A DNA stretch of 64,000 nt from Merluccius polli (Eukaryota > Chordata > Actinopteri > Gadiformes > Merlucciidae), in contig JAOPHQ010002845.1 in NCBI GenBank assembly GCA_030340625.1, positions 310,001-374,000 on the forward strand, read 5' to 3'. Positions 33,221 to 64,000 of this stretch are shown piece by piece. The translations under genes were made by a program, and so were the position numbers. Each line of letters opens with the position of its first letter. The first letter of the stretch is position 1. The notes beneath the pieces were generated by a model. The model was not told where the DNA came from. It made no database searches and saw nothing but the letters and a program-made list of their open reading frames with translations.

Positions 33221-33532
33221 TGTTCAACAAAAAATATGTTGTATGTTTTGATTTCTGATCTTAGTCAAATCAGAAATGTATTGTTTTCATTGTATATTAA
33301 TGTATCAACTTCAGCACCTGAATCTCCAGAACAATGGGTTTGAATAGAACGTCCAAAGTATATCCATCATACATTTTTTATAGAAATAAACACTAGACTG
33401 TTAATGGTTATTCATTTATTGCATATTGTAACTTAACCAATGCAATACTGCATTAATATTTAATTTGAAAACAAAACAAAAAAATGTATAAACACTACTA
33501 ACAAAAAGAACATTTTTTAAAAGAAATATCAA

Positions 33533-33538
33533 TTTATT
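33533..33538 (-). terminator. Polyadenylation signal of tex12
   Basis: AATAAA on the minus strand, about 34 bases after the tex12 stop, implies a very short 3' UTR and leaves about 300 bases to the bco2 signal on the other strand. Confidence 0.5.
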
Positions 33539-33571
33539 TGATCAGATGTTTTTGGCCTGGGTGGAAAGTCA

Positions 33572-35021
33572 TCAACCCTGTAGTTTATCAGCAATAAGAG
33601 CTAAAGTATGCTTTAGGTGGTCCTTCTTCTCCTGTAGGTGAGACTCAAGGTGCCTAGCCTCCTTCAGAATGTCCTTCAGCTCTTTGACCTGGGATGCGTC
33701 TACAGCTGCTCTCTCACTGTGTAACATAACAACACTGTCATGACCAAACTACAAAATAAATATTAGTTTGGTCGATCAGTTAAATGAGAATAAGAGATTT
33801 GCATCTGCATCTGAATATGTGTAATATCTACAATAATGTCTACAAAAGGAGATCAGGTGGATAAAAAATATTAGGAACAAAAACAACAACAAAAACATTG
33901 TTGTTTTAATTCTATTCATTTTTTTTCTATTTCATTCTATTAATTTACCTACCTTAAAACATCAGCATATTGTGAAAACAGCATGTTGACCTCTCTATTT
34001 GCACCTGTTTATCAAAAAGTGAATCAAGTCAAGTCAATTTGTATAACCCGTAAGTTGCAGTCTCAAAATGATTCCATGTGAAAGATCCTGCAAACTTCAA
34101 CAATGGGGGAAAACGATCCTGAAACTGAATAAAGGAAGCCACCAGTGTCTGGACAGGATGTGTGATGAAGGAACACTTCCAGAAGCTAGCATTGACTGTG
34201 ACTAATTAGGAACTGACACCAAAAATGAGGAAACGCGTGTTGTTTAATGAAAATAAAATATAATTATTATAATATAATATAATTACATTATAATAAGTGT
34301 TCATGTCTAGCGTGAATTCATGTTATTTTAGCTATGTTCGGAACACAGAATCTGGGCAGTATCCCAATATCAGATGCCAATACCTATCACTTCAACCGAG
34401 TCCCTTACGGACGCCTGTACTTAGGGGGACTGAGAATAAAACCAATGGCACTTGTCTTTATGCTTACCTGTGACTGCAGCTTCAAACACACCAGCCGAAT
34501 CCAACGTTTTCATTTTACACGTAGTGGCTTTCTTCTTTGCTGGGGATTTGTCCTGATGTGCAGCATCAACGTAGTCCACCATGTGTTCCATCTATTACAA
34601 CAGGGTAAAGATTACCTGAAATCTGTGTGTGTGTGTTTGTGTGTGTGTATGTATGTATGTATGTATGTATGTATGTATGTATGTATGTATGTATGTATGT
34701 ATGTATGTATGTATGCATGTATGTATGTATGTATGTACGTATGTATGTACGTATGTACGTACGTATGTACGTTTGCAGCAGTACCAAAATTAGTCAGTAA
34801 TATGAGGCTTGTTCTTCTGAGGTGCACGTATGGTGGCAGTATCTGTGTTCAGTATAACTCGCCTTAGATAAAAAACAAAATATTACACGGCTAATTCAAA
34901 CTAGCCACAAAGCTAGCAGCAAAACTAGCCTGAGGTAGCTTCTACTCACCTCTTGGGTTGTTTTCTGTTTAGGGTATTTGCTCTTGTTAACACCCTTGTT
35001 GCTTACTATTGATGGAGACAT
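33572..35021 (-). CDS. tex12: TEX12, synaptonemal complex central element protein, 4 exons, complete
   Basis: Exons on the minus strand: 34950-35021 (MSPSIVSNKGVNK..), 34468-34591, 33953-34004 and 33572-33716. Donors (GTGAGT, GTAAGC, GTAGGT) and AG acceptors are good and phases agree (0, 1, 0 leftover bases handled by G|GT and AG|T codons), giving 130 residues. The C-terminal half matches the vertebrate TEX12 coiled coil, with SERAAVDAS conserved and the flanking heptads (NREVNMLFSQYADVL before, QVKELKDILKEARHLESHL after) similar. Mammalian TEX12 is 123 residues and pairs with SYCE2 to form fibres of the central element during meiosis. The basic N-terminal half is divergent, as in the family. 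The gene is tail to tail with bco2; TEX12 and BCO2 are also neighbours in human. The first exon choice is the least certain part. Confidence 0.9.
34629..34771. repeat. (GTAT)n/(GTAC)n microsatellite in tex12 intron 1
   Basis: GT repeats pass into GTAT and then GTAC tetranucleotide repeats. It lies 38 bases upstream of the second coding exon on the minus strand. Confidence 0.9.
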
Positions 35022-35282
35022 GTTACCTTGCATTGGAAATCCTTTCATTGTTTTATGCCCTTACTGCAAATGTAAGAAAACAAATGAGACTTAATCCTAT
35101 AATCACAATTGTAGGTATAAAATACCTATTTTGGTTATTACAGGATCATAGCAAAACATTAAATGAACACACCACTCAAAAAGGACAATACATTTATAAA
35201 GTATTCATTCGTAATAGCAAGGAATGGCAGAAGAGAAAAGTTGTACCCCCATCTGTTTGTGAAAAGTAGAGCTCCTGTTTAA

Positions 35283-36399
35283 AGGGATAGTTTGGATTTT
35301 TTAATGTGGGGTTGTGTGAGGTACTTATCTAGAGTCAGTGTATTACCTACAACAGAAGGCGGTCGGCACGCCCCCAGTTTGGAGAAGCAGACAGCTGTAC
35401 CAGCACAGAAGCTAAACAATGTACTGCTGTGAACGGGGCCAGCAGCAAAACGTATTTTAGCTGTCTAAAAAAGGCCCACTTAAAAAAAAATCAATATCAG
35501 CTTAAGTGTACGTTATATAAGTAATATTCTCACCGCTTTACCCGTCAGACAGCTCTTGCCTTTGGCACTACATTTTCTCAACCGTAGAACTTCTGTATTT
35601 CTACGCATAAGCGCAACTGTGGGAAAGAAGCGCCATTGCGAGTGTCGCAATGGCAATGGAGTGTCGTATGTGTAGGACAGCTGTCTGCTTCTCCAAACTA
35701 GGGCGCGCTAACCGCCTTCTACTGTAGGTAATACACTGACTCTAGATAAGTACCTCATACTGTAGGTAATACACTGACTCTAGATAAGTACCTCATACTG
35801 TAGGTAATACACTGACTCTAGATAAGTACCTTCTACTGTCGGTAATACACTGACTCTAGATAAGTACCTTCTACTGTCGGTAATACACTGACTCTAGATA
35901 AGTACCTCATACTGTAGATAATACACTGACTCTAGATAAGTACCTCATACTGTAGATAATACACTGAATCTAGATAAGTACCTCATACTGTAGATAATAC
36001 ACTGACTCTAGATAGGTACCTCATACTGTAGGTAATACACTGAATCTAGATAAGTACCTCATACTGTAGATAATACACTGACTCTAGATAAGTACCTCAT
36101 ACTGTAGGTAATACACTGACTCTAGATAAGTACCTCATACTGTAGATAATACACTGACTCTAGATAAGTACCTCATACTGTAGGTAATACACTGACTCTA
36201 GATAAGTACCTCATACTGTAGGTAATACACTGACTCTAGATAAGTACCTCATACTGTAGGAGGTAATACACTGACTCTAGATAAGTACCTCATACTGTAG
36301 GTAATACACTGACTCTAGATAAGTACCTTCTACTGTAGGTAATACACTGAATCTAGATAAGTACCTTACACAACCCCACTTCAAATCTGAACTATCCAT
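35283..36399. mobile_element. TTAA-flanked fold-back element with an expanded minisatellite in one arm
   Basis: TTAA occurs at 35279-35282 and 36400-36403. The left arm (GGGATAGTTTGGAT..GGGGTTGTGTGAGGTACTTATC) and right arm (inverted, ending CCACTTCAAATCTGAACTATCC) match for well over 100 bp, including the AGGTACTTATCTAGAGTCAG block and the TTTGGAGAAGCAGACAGCTG block. In the right arm, the 38-bp segment (TACTGTAGGTAATACACTGA and 18 more bases) is repeated about 17 times at 35719-36365. In the left arm it occurs once. No transposase frame. Confidence 0.8.
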
Positions 36400-36504
36400 T
36401 TAAGCCACTTCTAAAACAAGGTGTTAAACAGGGATTGAAACCAAAACAGCAAGTGCATCCAAATGTACGTCAGTAGGTCCCATACATATCACAAATAGGC
36501 CTAG

Positions 36505-36941
36505 CTATAGAGCGTAACAGTGACCGCCCCCTTTTTTTTTTAACAGCTCCGGTGCCGGAAGTAAATTTCCCATGCATTTATCTCGTCCACTTTTCGTAGA
36601 ATCCTTATAAAAAGAGTATTAAGCCTTTAACCAAGCCAATCGTTCGTCATGGTAGACGTGACCATATTATGTTTGATTCGGGATGAGTAGTTCCTCACTC
36701 GGTCAACAAAATAATGTACACAGTCTTGTACCTTTGCCTTTTCCTCCATTTTCCAAATTCTTTTTATGCCCGAATCAAACATAATATGGTCACGACTACC
36801 ATGACGAACGATTGGCTTGGTTTAAGGCTTAATACTCTTTTTATAAGGATTCTACGAAAAGTGGACGAGATAAATGCATGGGAAATTTACTTCCGGCACC
36901 GGAGCTGTTAAAAAAGGGGCGGTCACTGTTACGCTCTATAG
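36505..36941. mobile_element. Fold-back MITE with arms of about 160 bp
   Basis: CTATAGAGCGTAACAGTGACC at the left is matched by its complement ending at 36941. Inner parts (CTCCGGTGCCGGAAGTAAATT, CCAATCGTTCGTCATGGTAG) are mirrored with few differences around a spacer of about 110 bp. TA at both edges fits a Tc1/mariner-type target, but this is weak. No coding capacity. Confidence 0.75.
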
Positions 36942-37737
36942 TTTGCTGTATTATCTACAAATTGATGGGAGTACATAATATCTTTGTGGGACTATATTAC
37001 ATTATGTACACTGTACCAGTGAACATTTCATGGCCTCAAGGCACAAGGAACCACTGAACTATATGTGAATAAGTGGTAACCTGTTAATTGAGATGTCTCA
37101 TCCAACCATACAGGTCGTTTCACTCAAAAACGTTAGCCTTCGATTGTAAATCATAGAGATATTTAGCAAGGTTGCTAAATTGGATCCTACGGATTTCAAA
37201 CAACCCTATTGAACGTTTGCTTTACAGTAAACTAAAATGGTTTGGCTCCACTTGGTGGTCAGATATTTTTTTTGGAATCCATTCAATCAGACATTCAATT
37301 CATAATTAAGTAACCTTGAACCAACCTTAAATACGTGTCGTTGAGGTTATGGGGGTATTGGGGTTATCAAGCTAACCTTCACGATCACTATAAGGCTATA
37401 ACAAACATTAAAGTTAACATCATAGGTTCCAGAATAGTTTCAATATTTGCAGCTATGAGGTCGTTAACATTGGTAAACGTAACTCACAACACGAAGTCTG
37501 CGGTGAACCAGCCCAATAGATATCGTAGATAATAGATATCCTTGTTGTTTCCAGCTGTCTGACGTGAACGTTAATTCAACACGTTCCGTTGGAGCCAGCG
37601 CGCGCCGCTGTAAGCATGACGTAGTCACCAGGCGCTGGGCAGACCTCTGCTCTTGGGGTTCAGCAGGCCTGGGTCAGAAGACATCAACATGCCGGCCGGG
37701 TTCAACATGTTCAACACAATCACTGAGATCAAGTGAT

Positions 37738-37738
<1 letters not shown>

Positions 37739-37771
<33 letters not shown>
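37739..37771. repeat. (CA)n microsatellite
   Basis: About 16 CA units, upstream of sorl1. Confidence 0.9.
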
Positions 37772-37772
<1 letters not shown>

Positions 37773-38238
37773 AAATGTGCCACCAATGTAGGCATACTAA
37801 TATAAATCAAATCATTTAAGACTATTTTAATGTATGCGCATGCAATTATAGGCCGACTTATAAAGCATACAATGGATCTGCTATGCTGCCGTTTCGACAG
37901 GCCATTTGGTCCTTATGAATTGATTTTAGACAGGTATTAGTTTCAGATGCTGCCTTAGTTGCAGCATACACAGTCATTTAGAAATGCAGTCGTCGTGGTC
38001 GTACACGGGATAATACAAAACCAAAAGAAAACAATATTTCCCGTACGTTTCTGCAAAGTCTATTTTTGCATAACCGTGGTGTTTTGCGTGTTTTTTAAAT
38101 GGTAACGACAGGAGACCATGCATGTTATATTTAGGGCGGGCATATGGGCGTCCTGCTGCCTGCTTCCCATGGCATCCTAGTGGCCACTCGTAGGCGCTCT
38201 TCTGGGTTACCTAATCCAGAGCAGAAACATACACAAAC

Positions 38239-64000
<25,762 letters not shown>

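Noticed and set aside
34334..34867. 177-codon plus-strand frame
   Set aside because: Half of it is the (GTAT)n repeat and the rest is antisense to tex12 exon 2.
35719..36365. CRISPR-like regular repeats
   Set aside because: The 38-bp units are head to tail with no unique spacers and form part of a transposon arm in a eukaryotic genome.
37682..37732. Possible first coding exon (MPAGFNMFNTITEIK)
   Set aside because: The following donor is weak, no partner exon was found, and it runs into a (CA)n tract.

Overview
This 64 kb window looks like vertebrate, almost certainly teleost fish, nuclear DNA. It has GT-AG introns, long (CA)n tracts and a dense mix of repeats typical of fish: hAT, Tc1/mariner, TTAA-flanked MITEs, PIF/Harbinger-like elements, L2/CR1 LINEs, a chromodomain Ty3/gypsy element and endogenous retroviruses (ERVs). 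Three host genes could be assembled exon by exon.

Host genes. A complete 12-exon carotenoid oxygenase of the BCO2 type lies on + at 29022-32875 (572 codons, all four iron-binding His motifs), with a TATA box upstream. Tail to tail with it, a complete 4-exon tex12 lies on - at 33572-35021 (130 codons); TEX12 is a synaptonemal complex central-element protein. It has no long single-exon ORF and was found by joining splice sites and matching the conserved C-terminal coiled coil. The first six exons of sorl1 (sortilin-related VPS10 receptor) lie on + from 38239, and its sixth intron runs off the right edge. TEX12 and BCO2 are neighbours on human 11q23 and SORL1 lies further along the same arm, which supports the assignments.

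Left third (1-24.8 kb), repeat-dominated. 1-3263 holds the 5' part of an ERV on -: an 867-bp LTR, a tRNA-Trp-like primer site, a leader with tandem duplications, and a gag-like ORF. 3264-4560 is a decayed L2-type LINE. 7754-8924 is a TTAA-flanked element containing a hAT end. 9.4-10.15 kb is a decayed ERV RNase H/integrase piece. 10364-11210 is a Harbinger-like element. 11.3-20.9 kb is a nearly full-length CR1/L2-type LINE on - with an SGNH-esterase ORF1. It is split by a young, nearly intact chromovirus (13230-18273) whose two 343-bp LTRs differ at one position. 20.9-24.0 kb holds a probable solo LTR with an internal minisatellite invaded by two LINE tails, then an array of hairpin-bearing repeats.

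Middle (24.8-38 kb): sparse intergenic DNA, then bco2 and tex12, then two fold-back elements. In one of these, a stretch of the terminal inverted repeat has expanded into a 38-bp minisatellite.

Right (38-64 kb): sorl1 introns carry a deleted hAT element with a BED finger, a Tc1-like element with perfect 30-bp inverted repeats, a hAT element with an almost intact spliced transposase, a ~1.2 kb fold-back element, a large composite element with a 37-bp perfect hairpin, and an L2 LINE cut by the right edge.
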